A DNA stretch of 64,000 nucleotides from Paenibacillus oleatilyticus (GTDB lineage Bacteria > Bacillota > Bacilli > Paenibacillales > NBRC-103111), in NCBI RefSeq assembly GCF_018998565.1, contig NZ_JAHNZO010000022.1, positions 1 through 64,000 on the forward strand, given 5' to 3'. Made by a program: the position numbers and the translations under genes. A model generated the notes under the pieces. The model saw only the letters and a program-made list of their open reading frames with translations. It made no database searches and was not told where the DNA came from. Below, one piece after another: positions 9,978 to 20,196 of the stretch (position 1 is the stretch's first letter; the number at the start of each line of letters is the position of its first letter).

Positions 9978-11348
9978 TTACATCGTCACGTTTTTCACTT
10001 TTTCGGTAAGGTTCTGGATGATTTTATATAATTCCTGATCCGATTTGAGTGCTGCGGATATTTTTTCGTGCGCATGAATCACGGTCGTATGATCGCGCCC
10101 GCCGAACGCTTCGCCGATCTTCGGCAGCGAAAAGTCTGTCATCTCGCGGGCCAGATACATGGCGATTTGCCGCGGGAAAGCTACGGTTTTGGTTCGTTTC
10201 CTCGCTTTGAAATCCTCCAGCTTCAAGCCGTAAAATTCGCCGACCTTCTGCTGGATGTCGTGAATCGTGATCACCCGAGGACGACTGCTCGGGATAATAT
10301 CCTTGAGCGCCTCGGCCGCCAAATGTGACGTAATGTCTTCGTTAATTAGAGAAGAATAAGCGACCACCCGAATCAAGGCGCCTTCCAGCTCCCGAATGTT
10401 CGAATCGATCTGGTTCGCTATGTAGACCATCGCTTCATTGGGAATATCCAGGTTCTCGGCTCTCGCTTTTTTGCGAAGAATGGCAATACGCGTCTCCAGG
10501 TCCGGAGGCTGAATGTCCGTGATGAGTCCCCATTCGAAGCGGGAGCGCAGCCGTTCTTCGAGCGTCGGAATTTCCTTCGGCGGCCGGTCGCTGGAGATAA
10601 TGATCTGCTTCCGCTCTTCATGTAGTGCGTTAAACGTGTGGAAAAATTCTTCCTGCGTTGATTCTTTTCCCGCAATGAATTGAATATCATCTATAAGAAG
10701 CACGTCGATATTGCGGTACTTGTTGCGGAAGCTTTCCCCCCGGTTGTCCCTGATCGCATTGATGAACTCGTTCGTGAATTTTTCGGACGAGATGTAGACG
10801 ACCTTGGCGCTCGGATTATGCTCAAGCACGTAATGGCCGATCGCGTGCATCAAGTGCGTTTTGCCCAGTCCCACACCGCCGTACAAAAACAGCGGATTGT
10901 ATGCTTTGGCCGGCGCTTCGGCGACCGCGAGCGACGCGGCATGAGCGAAGCGATTGCCCGATCCGATGACGAACGTATCGAACAAATACTTGGGATTAAG
11001 CATGTGGCTGACCGTTTCCTCGGAAACGGCGGTTTGCGGCGCGCTTGCGGGAATGGTTGAAGGGGAGGAAGAGCGGCTGAACGAATCGGCTTCGTCTTCG
11101 GACTCGATGATGAACTTTAATTCGACCTGCTTGCCGCAGTAATCGAATACGGCTTCCTTTATATGCTTGGTGTACCGGTTTTCAAGCCATTCCCGGGAAA
11201 AATTGTTGGGGGTACAGATGACGACCGTGGAATCGTTGAAGGCCACGGCTCTTGTGGAAGTCAGCCACGTCTCGTAGCTTGGCTTGCTCACCCTTTTTTG
11301 CAATATGGAAAGAACTTGCTGCCACTGGTCGTTGGGATGGCTTTCCAC
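9978..11348 (-). CDS. dnaA: Chromosomal replication initiator DnaA
   Basis: 456 aa, GTG start at 11348 after AAGGAGTG. Domain I (about 1-85) binds partners, followed by a short Ser-rich linker. The AAA+ domain has Walker A GGVGLGKT (157-164) and Walker B LLIDDIQF. Domain IV has the DnaA signature [11 protein letters not shown] near residue 415. DnaA-ATP binds the boxes on both sides of this gene and opens the trio region downstream. Boxes in the promoter region make autoregulation likely. Confidence 0.98.
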   Translation of the reverse strand: MESHPNDQWQQVLSILQKRVSKPSYETWLTSTRAVAFNDSTVVICTPNNFSREWLENRYTKHIKEAVFDYCGKQVELKFIIESEDEADSFSRSSSPSTIPASAPQTAVSEETVSHMLNPKYLFDTFVIGSGNRFAHAASLAVAEAPAKAYNPLFLYGGVGLGKTHLMHAIGHYVLEHNPSAKVVYISSEKFTNEFINAIRDNRGESFRNKYRNIDVLLIDDIQFIAGKESTQEEFFHTFNALHEERKQIIISSDRPPKEIPTLEERLRSRFEWGLITDIQPPDLETRIAILRKKARAENLDIPNEAMVYIANQIDSNIRELEGALIRVVAYSSLINEDITSHLAAEALKDIIPSSRPRVITIHDIQQKVGEFYGLKLEDFKARKRTKTVAFPRQIAMYLAREMTDFSLPKIGEAFGGRDHTTVIHAHEKISAALKSDQELYKIIQNLTEKVKNVTM

Positions 11349-11853
11349 AATCTATTCACTCCTTAAAAAAAATAACCGGTATGGCATAAGCCGCGACCCT
11401 GTAGAAAAAAATCAGATGCTGTCGAAACTATCCACAATGTGCAGGTTTACGAAATTTTCATTATACAGAGGCACTGAAAATTGTTCACAGAGATATCCAC
11501 AGGCTGTTGATAACATTGTTGAAAAAAATCCGTATCCACAAAGGAAAACATATTCATGATATCAAAAAAGACCCACGTTCGCAATGGAATGTTTGGGATT
11601 ATCCACATACCCAAGACCTTGTGTATATAAGTTATCAACAGTACTAGATATTGTTTATAATCTGTTTACAATTCGACAAGAGCGGTGGAAAACTCGATTT
11701 TTTTATTCACAGGGGAGAAATGGTCGAATTTGGCCGAAGCCTGTGCATAACTTTTTGTAGGCTGGAAGTTGACTTTTGACACGTAAAGTGGTTTAATGTT
11801 AAAAGGTATTTTTGGGGATTGGGAACCAAATCCTTTGAGGAGGTGCACGATAG
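11349..11853. other. oriC: oriC DnaA-box cluster upstream of dnaA
   Basis: A 505-bp gap between the divergent dnaA and rpmH genes. Perfect TTATNCACA boxes lie at 11599-11607, 11703-11711 and 11742-11750 (reverse). One-mismatch boxes lie at 11428-11436, 11481-11489, 11493-11501, 11505-11513 (reverse), 11532-11540 and 11632-11640. The spacing and number match the incA/incB part of a bipartite Bacillus-type origin. The dnaA and rpmH promoters must also lie here. No open reading frame is supported. Confidence 0.88.
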
Positions 11854-11988
11854 ATGAGACCGACTTTCAAACCGAACGTTAGAAAGCGCAAAAAAGTTCA
11901 TGGCTTCCGTAAAAGAATGAGTACGAAGAACGGCCGTAAAGTACTGGCTGCTCGCCGTCAAAAAGGAAGAAAAGTACTGAGCGCATAA
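11854..11988 (+). CDS. rpmH: 50S ribosomal protein L34
   Basis: 44 aa, starting [18 protein letters not shown], the standard L34 sequence, with very high Arg and Lys content. Start ATG 11854 follows GAGGAGGTG. First gene of the rightward cluster, and followed by its own terminator, so much of its transcription should stop before rnpA. Confidence 0.98.
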   Translation: MRPTFKPNVRKRKKVHGFRKRMSTKNGRKVLAARRQKGRKVLSA

Positions 11989-11994
11989 GACGAG

Positions 11995-12019
11995 AGACCA
12001 CTGTCAGGTGGTCTTTTTT
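11995..12019 (+). terminator. rpmH terminator
   Basis: AGACCAC (11995-12001), loop TGTCAG, GTGGTCT (12008-12014), then six T. Confidence 0.85.
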
Positions 12020-12089
12020 GTTGCATTCGTTTAAATCGGGTCGAATTCGCGAACGATAGGAAAGCCTATGCCGCTAAGGATTTGACCAT

Positions 12090-12470
12090 ATGGAGCGATG
12101 CCGCGTGGAAAAGAAAAACCGACTGACCAAAAGAGAATATTTCGATAAGGTATATCGTCACGGGAAATCCGCTGCGAATCACCAGTTCGTTCTGTATTAT
12201 AAAGCGCAGCCGCAGCAGGCTTCGTTTCGGCTTGGGGTTTCGGTCAGCAAGAAGCTCGGCAACGCCGTTGTGCGCAACCGGATCCGGCGCCTACTAAAGG
12301 AGATTGTGCGATTGAACGCCGCCCGGATTCCGGGAGGGTACGATCTGATCCTCATTGCCAGGAAGCCGGCGGCCGAAATGTCCTATCACGAGATGGAAAA
12401 GAGCGTGCTGCACGTGTTTAAACGCGCGTCGCTGCTGCAGCGCAAAGAAAATAGCCCGGGACCAGGCTGA
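12090..12470 (+). CDS. rnpA: Ribonuclease P protein component
   Basis: 126 aa. It is the protein cofactor of RNase P, which trims the 5' leader of tRNAs. It carries the RNR motif in VVRNRIRRLLKE and the N-terminal KNRLTKREYFDKVY. ATG 12090 has AAGGA 9 nt upstream. A GTG at 12105 (VEKKNRL) with GGAG upstream is also possible and would give an N-terminus closer to other RnpA proteins. Confidence 0.95.
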   Translation: MERCRVEKKNRLTKREYFDKVYRHGKSAANHQFVLYYKAQPQQASFRLGVSVSKKLGNAVVRNRIRRLLKEIVRLNAARIPGGYDLILIARKPAAEMSYHEMEKSVLHVFKRASLLQRKENSPGPG

Positions 12471-12585
12471 GCTTCGCGATGGTACGCTGCCTTCGAGGCC
12501 AGTGATTCGCGGGGATCAGTTTCTTTGTGTCCAAAGATATGATATAGTTGATTATTGGAAAAGATGATACTGGGAGGATACTCTT

Positions 12586-13320
12586 TTGACGCGTCGATTA
12601 CTGAAATATATACCGCTCGTGTCGGTATTGCTGCTGCTGGCTGGATGCAGCCCCGCCAACGCCCCCATCGACCCGACCAACAGTATGTGGGACAAGTATG
12701 CCGTAGGGCCGCTGGCCAATACGCTCGACTGGTTCGCCAACCTGTTCGGGGGACAGTACGGATTATCGATTCTTATCGTAACGATTATTATCCGGCTCAT
12801 TATATTGCCGTTGACGTTGAAACAATACAAAAGCTCGAAGCGGATGCAGGAGCTGCAACCGGAACTGCAGAAGCTGAAGGAAAAACATAAAGACGACGTG
12901 AAGAAGCAGCAGGAAGAGACGATGAAGCTGTTCCAGAAGGAAGGCGTCAATCCGCTTGCCGGTTGTCTTCCGGTGCTTGTGCAGATGCCGATTTTGATTG
13001 CGCTTTACAACGCGATTATGCGCAACCATCACATCGGCGAGCACTCCTTCCTATGGATGCAGCTCGGCACGAAAGATCCTTATTATATCCTGCCGCTCCT
13101 GGCTGCGCTAACAACGTACTTGCAGCAAAAAATGATGTCGTCGCAAATGAACCCGCAAATGCAAAGCCTGATGTTTATTTTCCCGATTCTTATTTTCGTG
13201 ATGGCGATGAATTTCGCTTCGGCGCTGCCGCTTTACTGGGTATACAGCAACCTGTTCACCATTGTTCAATCTTACTTTATTTATGGTGTACCTAATAAAA
13301 AGGGCGGATCTAAAAAGTAA
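12586..13320 (+). CDS. yidC: Membrane insertase YidC/SpoIIIJ/OxaA
   Basis: 244 aa, TTG start at 12586 after GGGAGG. A lipoprotein signal ends in LLAGC with Cys21 as the lipidated residue, typical of Gram-positive YidC. Membrane segments follow at about 63-82, 125-145, 170-188 and 200-230. YidC inserts membrane proteins alone or with SecYEG. A SpoIIIJ role in engulfed-forespore signalling is known in Bacillus; this copy is placed like spoIIIJ, before jag. Confidence 0.96.
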   Translation: MTRRLLKYIPLVSVLLLLAGCSPANAPIDPTNSMWDKYAVGPLANTLDWFANLFGGQYGLSILIVTIIIRLIILPLTLKQYKSSKRMQELQPELQKLKEKHKDDVKKQQEETMKLFQKEGVNPLAGCLPVLVQMPILIALYNAIMRNHHIGEHSFLWMQLGTKDPYYILPLLAALTTYLQQKMMSSQMNPQMQSLMFIFPILIFVMAMNFASALPLYWVYSNLFTIVQSYFIYGVPNKKGGSKK

Positions 13321-13332
13321 GGGTGCGATGAT

Positions 13333-13950
13333 ATGAAGAAAATCGTGGTTACGGGTAAAACGATTGACGAAGCCGTCAAAAACGGACTCGGGCAGCTGGG
13401 CGTGCCGGAGGAACGGGTGAAAATCAGCGTGCTGGAGCAGCCCTCCAAAGGCTTGTTCGGCCTCATCGGGGCGAAGGACGCCCGGGTGGAGCTTGAGCTG
13501 CTGCCCGATGCGATCGAGGAAGCGGTCGCGTTCCTGCAGGAGGTTCTCCGCAGCATGAAGCTGGATGTGCGAATCGAACAAAAGCAGGACAAGGACGGTA
13601 CGCAGCTTCATCTGCACGGCTCGGAGCTCGGCATGCTGATCGGGCGCCGCGGCCAGACGCTGGATGCGCTGCAGTACTTGGTCAATATTGTCGCGAACCG
13701 CTTTTCGGACCGTCATGTGCGCATCGTGCTGGACGCCGAGCAGTTTCGCGAGCGCCGGACCAAGACGCTGCAGGAGCTGGCCGACCGGCTGGCGGAACGC
13801 GTCGTCCGGACACGCAAGGAAGTGGTGCTGGAGCCGATGTCGCCTGCGGAACGCAAGGTGATTCACGCTTGGCTGCAGCAGCACGACAAGGTTCGCACGT
13901 TCAGCCGCGGAGACGAGCCGAACCGCCGAATCGTTATCGTTTTACGTTGA
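13333..13950 (+). CDS. jag: RNA-binding protein Jag/KhpB
   Basis: 205 aa in three parts: a Jag_N domain (MKKIVVTGKTIDEAV, residues 1-50), a KH domain with the GXXG loop in LIGRRGQTLDALQ near 105, and a C-terminal R3H domain ending in RRIVIVLR. It lies 12 nt after yidC. Jag/KhpB proteins bind RNA with KhpA and affect cell shape in streptococci; the role in this lineage is inferred. Confidence 0.95.
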   Translation: MKKIVVTGKTIDEAVKNGLGQLGVPEERVKISVLEQPSKGLFGLIGAKDARVELELLPDAIEEAVAFLQEVLRSMKLDVRIEQKQDKDGTQLHLHGSELGMLIGRRGQTLDALQYLVNIVANRFSDRHVRIVLDAEQFRERRTKTLQELADRLAERVVRTRKEVVLEPMSPAERKVIHAWLQQHDKVRTFSRGDEPNRRIVIVLR

Positions 13951-13960
13951 TTGCCACATT

Positions 13961-13998
13961 GCAATGATGTCATGTCCGTAATGACCTCATTGCTTTTT
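13961..13998 (+). terminator. jag terminator
   Basis: GCAATGATGTCAT (13961-13973), loop GTCCGTA, ATGACCTCATTGC (13981-13993), then five T. One internal mismatch. Confidence 0.85.
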
Positions 13999-14034
13999 CT
14001 TTAATTACGAAGAAAGTCAGATAGAGGTGCTATC

Positions 14035-15411
14035 ATGAATCAAGACACCATTGCGGCGATTGCCACCCCGATGGGCGAAGGAGGGATCGCGGTCATTCGC
14101 GTCAGCGGCGATGAAGCGGTGCCTGTGTGCGATAAAATTTTTGCAGGGAAATCGAAGCTTACGGATGTGCCGACGCATACGGTGAATTACGGCTATATTC
14201 GCGATCCGGAAACCGGCGCCCGAGTGGAGGAATCGCTCGTGACGGTGATGCGCGCGCCACGGTCGTTTACGAAGGAAGACGTCGTCGAAATTAGCTGTCA
14301 CGGGGGCTTCGTCTCGGTACGGAAGGTGTTGGATCTGCTGCTGGAGCACGGAGCGCGGCTCGCTGAACCGGGCGAGTTCACGAAGCGCGCTTTTCTAAAC
14401 GGCCGGATCGACTTGTCCCAGGCGGAGGCGGTCATCGACCTGATCCGCGCCAAGTCGGACCGGGCGTTTCGCATCGCGCTCAAGCAATCGGAGGGCAGCT
14501 TATCGAAAACGATCAAGGGGCTTCGCCACCGGTTGGTCGAGCTGATGGCGCACATTGAGGTCAATATCGATTACCCCGAGCACGATGTGGAAGAGATGAC
14601 GAACGCTTTTATCAAGGAAAAATGCGCAGACGCGCTGTCGGATATCGAACGCATGCTGACGACGGCCCAGCAGGGTAAGATTTTGCGGGAAGGTCTGGTT
14701 ACGGCGATCGTCGGCCGGCCGAATGTCGGCAAATCGTCGCTGCTCAATACGCTGGCACAGGAGGAGCGGGCCATCGTCACCGAAATTGCCGGGACGACTC
14801 GCGATGTGGTGGAGGAGTATGTGCATGTGAACGGCATTCCGCTGAAGCTGCTCGACACGGCCGGGATACGGGAAACGTCGGATCTGGTCGAGCAGATCGG
14901 TGTGGAAAAGTCACGCCAGGCGCTGTCGGACGCGGATTTGATCCTGTTCGTATGCAATGGAGCGGAGCCTCTGCAGCCGGATGAATATGCGCTGATCGAC
15001 CAGCTCAAGGACCGTCAGGTGATCGCGATTATCAACAAGCAGGATCTTCCGCAGCTTATTGAGAAAAAGGTTTTGAAGGAAGCGTTCGGCGAGGACCGGG
15101 TTGTGCGGATGTCGCTGCTTGCCCAGCAGGGCATCGCTGACTTGGAAAAAGCTATCGCTAGTATTTTTTTCAGCGGTCAGGTAGAATCAAGTGACCTGAC
15201 TTATGTGAGCAACGCTCGTCATATTCATCTGCTGAAGCAGGCGAGATCGGCTCTTACGGAGGCACATGAAGCAGCGGAGGCTTTCGTGCCGATCGATATG
15301 ATTCAAATCGACATTCGTAACGCTTGGGAGCACCTCGGGGAAATTATCGGGGACTCGGTAAGCGAATCGTTAATAGATCAGATTTTTTCGCAATTTTGTT
15401 TAGGTAAATAA
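14035..15411 (+). CDS. mnmE: tRNA modification GTPase MnmE
   Basis: 458 aa. With MnmG it modifies U34 of tRNAs reading two-codon boxes. The N-terminal formyl-THF-binding fold begins [20 protein letters not shown]. The inserted G domain has G1 GRPNVGKSS near 225, DTAGIRET (G3) and NKQD (G4). The C-terminus ends in FCLGK with the conserved cysteine. AGAGGTG precedes ATG 14035. Confidence 0.98.
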   Translation: MNQDTIAAIATPMGEGGIAVIRVSGDEAVPVCDKIFAGKSKLTDVPTHTVNYGYIRDPETGARVEESLVTVMRAPRSFTKEDVVEISCHGGFVSVRKVLDLLLEHGARLAEPGEFTKRAFLNGRIDLSQAEAVIDLIRAKSDRAFRIALKQSEGSLSKTIKGLRHRLVELMAHIEVNIDYPEHDVEEMTNAFIKEKCADALSDIERMLTTAQQGKILREGLVTAIVGRPNVGKSSLLNTLAQEERAIVTEIAGTTRDVVEEYVHVNGIPLKLLDTAGIRETSDLVEQIGVEKSRQALSDADLILFVCNGAEPLQPDEYALIDQLKDRQVIAIINKQDLPQLIEKKVLKEAFGEDRVVRMSLLAQQGIADLEKAIASIFFSGQVESSDLTYVSNARHIHLLKQARSALTEAHEAAEAFVPIDMIQIDIRNAWEHLGEIIGDSVSESLIDQIFSQFCLGK

Positions 15412-15441
15412 CTTCTCGAAAAGGGTTAGGAGGTTGGAAGA

Positions 15442-17331
15442 ATGACTTACACTGCAGGTCAATATGATGTCATTGTCATCGGAGCCGGTCATGCCGGCAG
15501 TGAAGCAGCTTTGGCGGCAGCCCGGATGGGCTGTGAGACGCTGCTGCTTACGATCAATCTGGATATGATCGCCTTTATGCCGTGTAACCCTTCCGTCGGC
15601 GGACCGGCGAAAGGGCACGTTGTGCGCGAAATCGATGCGCTCGGCGGTGAAATGGGCCGCAACATCGACAAAACGTATATTCAAATGCGCATGCTGAACA
15701 CGGGGAAAGGACCGGCTGTGCATGCTTTGCGGGCGCAAGCCGATAAATTTTTGTACCAACACGCGATGAAGGAAACGATTGAGAAGCAGGACCGCTTGAC
15801 GCTTCGTCAAGGGATGGTGGAAGAGCTGATCGTCGAGGACGGCGTGTGCAAGGGTGTCGTTACGAAAAGCGGCGCCGTATATATGGGAAAAACGGTCGTA
15901 CTGACGACCGGAACGTATCTGCGCGGCAAGATCATTATGGGCGAGCTGATGTACGAGAGCGGACCGAACAATCAGCAGCCGGCCGTCAAGCTGTCGGAAA
16001 ATCTGCGCGAGCACGGTTTGGAGCTGGTCCGCTTTAAGACGGGGACGCCGCCGCGGGTGCATGAGGATACGATCGATTTTAGCAAAACGTCGATTCAGCC
16101 CGGGGACGAGAAGCCGAAATTTTTCTCCTACGATACGACGGAGGAAGTGCCGAATCAGCTGCCTTGCTGGCTGACGTATACGTCGGAGGAAACGCATCAA
16201 ATCATCAACGATAATTTGCACCGGGCTCCGATGTTCTCCGGAGCGATCGAAGGTACGGGACCGAGATATTGCCCGTCCATCGAAGATAAGATCGTACGCT
16301 TCAGCGACAAACCGAAGCACCAAATTTTCCTGGAGCCGGAAGGCCGCAATACGAAGGAATACTACGTACAAGGACTCTCTACGAGCATGCCTGAAGATGT
16401 GCAGCTGCAAATTCTTCGCTCGATTCCTGGGCTGGAGAAGGTCGAGATGATGCGCACCGGTTATGCTATCGAGTACGATGCCGTGATTCCAACGCAGCTG
16501 AAGCCGTCGCTTGAAACGAAGGTGATCGACGGGCTGTTTACGGCCGGGCAAATTAACGGCACATCCGGCTACGAAGAGGCGGCAGGACAAGGGATTATGG
16601 CCGGAATCAATGCGGCCCGCAAAGTGCAAGGGAAGGAACCGGTTGTTCTGGATCGTTCACAAGCTTACATCGGAGTGATGATCGACGACTTGGTAACGAA
16701 AGGGACGAACGAGCCTTACCGCCTGCTGACGTCGCGTGCCGAGTACCGGTTGCTGCTCCGCCACGATAATGCGGATCTGCGGTTGACCCAGATCGGTTAC
16801 GATATCGGGTTGATCACGGAAGATCGGTATGCGCGTTATCAGGAGAAAGTACGTCTTGTCGAAGCCGAGCTTGAGCGGCTTAAAACGACGAAGACGAAGC
16901 CGACGCCGGAGGTTCAAGCGATGCTTGCTTCGCTCGGCAGCGCCGAGCTGAACAACTCCGTCGATCTGTTGTCTTTGCTCCGCCGGCCGGAAGTGACTTA
17001 CGAGCACATTCATGGCATTTCTCCGGCTCCCTATGAGCTGACGGAGGACATGAAGGAGCAGGTTGAAATTCAAGTGAAATACAGCGGCTATATTGAGAAG
17101 CAGCTCGCGCAAGTGGAACGGCTTCGGAAGATGGAGAAAAAGCGGATTCCGGACGATATCATTTACGATGAAATCCATGGAATCGCCACCGAAGCGAAGC
17201 AAAAGCTGGCGAAAATCCGGCCGATCTCCATCGGTCAAGCGTCCCGTATTGGCGGCGTTACGCCTGCGGACATCTCCATTTTGCTTGTTCACTTGGAGCA
17301 TTACAATAAAGTCGTTGCAGCCAGAGGATAA
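15442..17331 (+). CDS. mnmG: tRNA uridine-5-carboxymethylaminomethyl modification enzyme MnmG (GidA)
   Basis: 629 aa, full length. FAD-binding Rossmann motif [10 protein letters not shown] is near residue 12, and the MnmG signature GPKYCPS-like motif appears as [11 protein letters not shown] near 275. It forms the alpha2beta2 complex with MnmE. It lies 30 nt after mnmE with GGAGG before ATG 15442, in the conserved mnmE-mnmG-rsmG order. Confidence 0.98.
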   Translation: MTYTAGQYDVIVIGAGHAGSEAALAAARMGCETLLLTINLDMIAFMPCNPSVGGPAKGHVVREIDALGGEMGRNIDKTYIQMRMLNTGKGPAVHALRAQADKFLYQHAMKETIEKQDRLTLRQGMVEELIVEDGVCKGVVTKSGAVYMGKTVVLTTGTYLRGKIIMGELMYESGPNNQQPAVKLSENLREHGLELVRFKTGTPPRVHEDTIDFSKTSIQPGDEKPKFFSYDTTEEVPNQLPCWLTYTSEETHQIINDNLHRAPMFSGAIEGTGPRYCPSIEDKIVRFSDKPKHQIFLEPEGRNTKEYYVQGLSTSMPEDVQLQILRSIPGLEKVEMMRTGYAIEYDAVIPTQLKPSLETKVIDGLFTAGQINGTSGYEEAAGQGIMAGINAARKVQGKEPVVLDRSQAYIGVMIDDLVTKGTNEPYRLLTSRAEYRLLLRHDNADLRLTQIGYDIGLITEDRYARYQEKVRLVEAELERLKTTKTKPTPEVQAMLASLGSAELNNSVDLLSLLRRPEVTYEHIHGISPAPYELTEDMKEQVEIQVKYSGYIEKQLAQVERLRKMEKKRIPDDIIYDEIHGIATEAKQKLAKIRPISIGQASRIGGVTPADISILLVHLEHYNKVVAARG

Positions 17332-17334
17332 AAT

Positions 17335-18057
17335 ATGGACGCCGTACAACAACAATTTACCGAACTGTTGAAAGAGAAGGGCATCGAACTGACGGAAGCG
17401 CAGCTTCATCAGTTCGAGCTCTATTACCGGGAGCTCGTCGAATGGAACGAGCGGATGAATTTGACGGGGATTACAGAGAGAGAACAAGTGTACGTGAAGC
17501 ATTTTTATGATTCTCTCTCTGTTTCTTTTTTTATTCCGATGGAACACATTCGTTCCGTTGCGGATATCGGATCGGGAGCCGGATTTCCGAGCATTCCGTT
17601 GAAAATTGTTTATCCCCATTTACACGTCACGATCGTCGATTCGCTCAACAAGCGCATACAGTTTTTGACGCATCTGGGAAATACGCTTGGATTAACGGAC
17701 GTGCGGTTTATTCATGGACGTGCGGAAGACGTTGCACGTATGCCCGAACATCGGGATCGTTACGATCTTGCCACTGCGAGGGCTGTTGCCCGATTAGCTG
17801 TTCTTAACGAATTTTGCCTTCCTTTTGTTAAACCTGGTGGGAGGTTTTCTGCCATGAAAGGGCAGGACGTTCAGGTAGAGTTGGAGGAAGCGGTGCTTAG
17901 CTTGAAAGAGCTAAAAGGTAAATGGAACTATACATATCGTTTTCAGCTTCCTTTGGAAGAATCGACTAGACACATTATTGACATAGAAAAGACAGCTCCA
18001 ACTCCCAAAAAGTATCCCAGAAAAGCGGGAACTCCTTTGAAAACGCCGCTAGTTTGA
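17335..18057 (+). CDS. rsmG: 16S rRNA m7G527 methyltransferase RsmG (GidB)
   Basis: 240 aa. It methylates G527 of 16S rRNA using S-adenosylmethionine; loss gives low-level streptomycin resistance in several bacteria. The SAM-binding motif is DIGSGAGFPSIPL near residue 75. Start ATG 17335 is 3 nt after the mnmG stop, so it is translationally linked. A parS site begins 3 nt after its stop codon. Confidence 0.97.
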   Translation: MDAVQQQFTELLKEKGIELTEAQLHQFELYYRELVEWNERMNLTGITEREQVYVKHFYDSLSVSFFIPMEHIRSVADIGSGAGFPSIPLKIVYPHLHVTIVDSLNKRIQFLTHLGNTLGLTDVRFIHGRAEDVARMPEHRDRYDLATARAVARLAVLNEFCLPFVKPGGRFSAMKGQDVQVELEEAVLSLKELKGKWNYTYRFQLPLEESTRHIIDIEKTAPTPKKYPRKAGTPLKTPLV

Positions 18058-18060
18058 TGG

Positions 18061-18076
18061 TGTTCCACGTGGAACA
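18061..18076. other. parS: parS site (rsmG-noc gap)
   Basis: TGTTCCACGTGGAACA, a perfect 16-bp palindrome that differs at one base from the Bacillus consensus TGTTCCACGTGAAACA. Spo0J should load here and spread; SMC is recruited through it. Confidence 0.92.
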
Positions 18077-18215
18077 TTTTGGAGCAGGTGGCTTCTTTTT
18101 GTGAAAGTCAATAATAAACTTCTTCGGAGACTTTTGCAGGATTTTGGGCATATTTGGAGAATTGTTTATAGAGTGGAGATTCATTATCGGTGAAAAAGAT
18201 CGGGTGGTTATCGTA

Positions 18216-19037
18216 ATGAAGGAACAAATCTCAAAATTGTTTGGTTTTGCTGAAAAGGCGCCGACTGACGAAGTGAAAAATGTTCCTGTCAATGACATCG
18301 TTCCAAGTCCTTACCAACCTCGAACGATTTTTGACGGTGAGCGGATTGATGAACTGTGTCAAACGATTAAGACACATGGTGTTATTCAGCCGATTGTTGT
18401 TCGTCTTCGGAATAACCGCTATGAATTAATTGCAGGGGAACGCAGGTGGCGCGCAGTCAAAAAGCTGGGGAATGAAACGATCCCGGCTATTATTCGCGAT
18501 TTTAATGATTCGCAAGCGGCATCTATTGCTCTGATCGAGAACTTGCAGCGGGAAGGCTTGACGGCCATCGAGGAAGCGATAGCTTACCAGCAACTGATCG
18601 ATTTGCACAGTTTGACTCAGGAAAGTCTGGCTCAGCGCCTCGGGAAAAGTCAATCGACGATTGCGAACAAGATCCGGCTTCTTCAGTTGAGCGATCCGGT
18701 AAAAAATGCATTGATGGAACGGAAAATTACGGAGCGGCATGCCAGGGCGTTGCTTGCTTTAGATCAAGAGGAACAACAGCTGCGCGTTCTGGAGGATATT
18801 GTAAGTAAAGAGCTGAACGTAAAGCAAACCGAAGCGAGAGTCGCCTTTTTGAAGGAAGCGACTAAGATTAAAAACAGCAAGACAAAACGAGTTTCGTTCT
18901 CCAAGGATGTAAGGTTAGCCCTGAATACGATTCGTCAATCGGTGGATATGGTCACTTCATCCGGCCTTCCGATCAATACGACGGAACAGGATCATGAAGA
19001 TCACTATGAGATTGTAATTCGGATTCCAAAGCGGTAA
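18216..19037 (+). CDS. noc: Nucleoid occlusion protein Noc
   Basis: 273 aa from ATG 18216 ([14 protein letters not shown]), an N-terminus resembling the amphipathic membrane-binding helix of Noc. A longer frame starts at 18144 but the family start is 18216. The ParB-like NTPase domain shows GERRWRAVK and ENLQREGL, and the HTH reads [16 protein letters not shown], with the residues typical of Noc rather than ParB. Noc binds NBS sites and blocks division over the nucleoid. It lies between rsmG and soj as in Bacillus. Confidence 0.9.
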   Translation: MKEQISKLFGFAEKAPTDEVKNVPVNDIVPSPYQPRTIFDGERIDELCQTIKTHGVIQPIVVRLRNNRYELIAGERRWRAVKKLGNETIPAIIRDFNDSQAASIALIENLQREGLTAIEEAIAYQQLIDLHSLTQESLAQRLGKSQSTIANKIRLLQLSDPVKNALMERKITERHARALLALDQEEQQLRVLEDIVSKELNVKQTEARVAFLKEATKIKNSKTKRVSFSKDVRLALNTIRQSVDMVTSSGLPINTTEQDHEDHYEIVIRIPKR

Positions 19038-19057
19038 AATAGAGAGTAGAGATTATT

Positions 19058-19078
19058 GAAGCCTCGAATGAGGCTTTT
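19058..19078 (+). terminator. noc terminator
   Basis: AAGCCTC-GAAT-GAGGCTT followed by TTG. The stem is short and the T-run modest. Confidence 0.6.
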
Positions 19079-19437
19079 GTTTAGCTGTCAGAATACATAT
19101 TCTCGCAAAGTATCTATGAATTTCTGATAGTGATTAAGGTAATACAGCATCATGCATCTTTGACATGACTTCGATTTGAGTTTTTCTGTTATGATGAGAA
19201 TGTTTGAGTTTTAATAGAGCATTCAATTTTTACTAGAAAAGCTTTAGCTGAGGCACAAACGTATTTTCCTCGAAAAAGCTTCTGTTCGAAGCTTTTCTTA
19301 CCAACCGATCATTGGGGAGGGAATGAAGCTCTCCAATGATTCTTTTTTTTCGCTACTGTCGTTAATGTATGTCTTCTATTCGACTCCTCGAAAAGATCGT
19401 ATTTACTCTAGTTTTTATTATTTGAGGTGAACAGATT
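19079..19437 (+). other. Gene-free stretch before soj with two more hairpins
   Basis: No supported reading frame. It holds hairpin AAAAGCTTC-TGTTC-GAAGCTTTT (19274-19296). A second hairpin is ATCATTGGGGAG / CTCTCCAATGAT (19308-19319 and 19329-19340) followed by T-rich TTCTTTTTTTT. The second has full terminator form on the plus strand although no gene ends nearby. A small RNA or an attenuated soj leader would explain it. TATGAT near 19190 could be a -10, but no good -35 sits at the right distance. Confidence 0.5.
19308..19350 (+). terminator. Orphan intrinsic terminator upstream of soj
   Basis: 12-bp stem with one mismatch, 9-nt loop and a long T-run (19341-19350). It lies 88 nt before the soj start codon and about 270 nt after noc, with no gene between. 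Confidence 0.75.
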
Positions 19438-20196
19438 TTGGCTAAAATCATCGCCATAACCAACCAGAAGGGTGGGGTTGGCAAAACAACGACATCCGTC
19501 AACTTAGGCGCATCATTGGCATCCTTGGGAAAGAAAGTGCTTCTTGTCGATATCGATCCGCAAGGAAATACGACAAGCGGACTTGGCATTAATAAAGCAG
19601 ATGTCGTTCACTGTATTTACGACGTTCTTATTAACGATGTTCATCCGAAAGAAGCTATGGCCGACACGGCCTTGGAAAATTTGAAAATCATACCGGCTAC
19701 CATTCAATTGGCCGGTGCGGAAATTGAACTTGTTCCAACCATTTCCAGGGAACTGCGCTTAAAAAAATCATTGCAGTTGATCAAACATATGTTTGATTAT
19801 ATTTTAATCGATTGTCCGCCATCTTTGGGGATATTGACTGTCAATTCATTAACGGCTGCCGACTCGGTAATTATTCCTATTCAATGTGAATATTATGCTC
19901 TGGAAGGATTGAGCCAATTACTTAACACGGTTCGGTTGGTTCAAAAGCATCTCAATACCACGCTGCAAATTGAAGGCGTGCTGTTGACCATGTTCGATGC
20001 GAGAACGAACTTGGGTATGCAGGTCATTGAGGAAGTGAAAAAGTACTTCCAACAGAAGGTGTATCAGACAATCATACCAAGAAATATTAGATTGAGCGAG
20101 GCGCCCAGTCACGGTCAACCGATCATTACGTATGATCCGAGATCCAAAGGGGCAGAGGTATACTTGGAGTTGGCAAAGGAAGTGATCGCACTTTGA
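19438..20196 (+). CDS. soj: Chromosome partition ATPase Soj (ParA)
   Basis: 252 aa, TTG start at 19438 after GAGGTGA. Deviant Walker A is KGGVGKTT (11-18), with DIDPQGN and IDCPPSLG as further ATPase motifs. With Spo0J it moves and organises the origin and also regulates DnaA. It overlaps spo0J by four bases, so the two are translationally coupled. Confidence 0.97.
   Translation: MAKIIAITNQKGGVGKTTTSVNLGASLASLGKKVLLVDIDPQGNTTSGLGINKADVVHCIYDVLINDVHPKEAMADTALENLKIIPATIQLAGAEIELVPTISRELRLKKSLQLIKHMFDYILIDCPPSLGILTVNSLTAADSVIIPIQCEYYALEGLSQLLNTVRLVQKHLNTTLQIEGVLLTMFDARTNLGMQVIEEVKKYFQQKVYQTIIPRNIRLSEAPSHGQPIITYDPRSKGAEVYLELAKEVIAL

Noticed and set aside
11189-11202. Noc-binding-site-like CATTCCCGGGAAAA inside dnaA
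   Set aside because: Matches the known 14-bp site at only 11 positions; one weak site in coding sequence is not evidence.
12471-12585. yidD between rnpA and yidC
   Set aside because: The 115-nt gap is too short and contains no matching frame.
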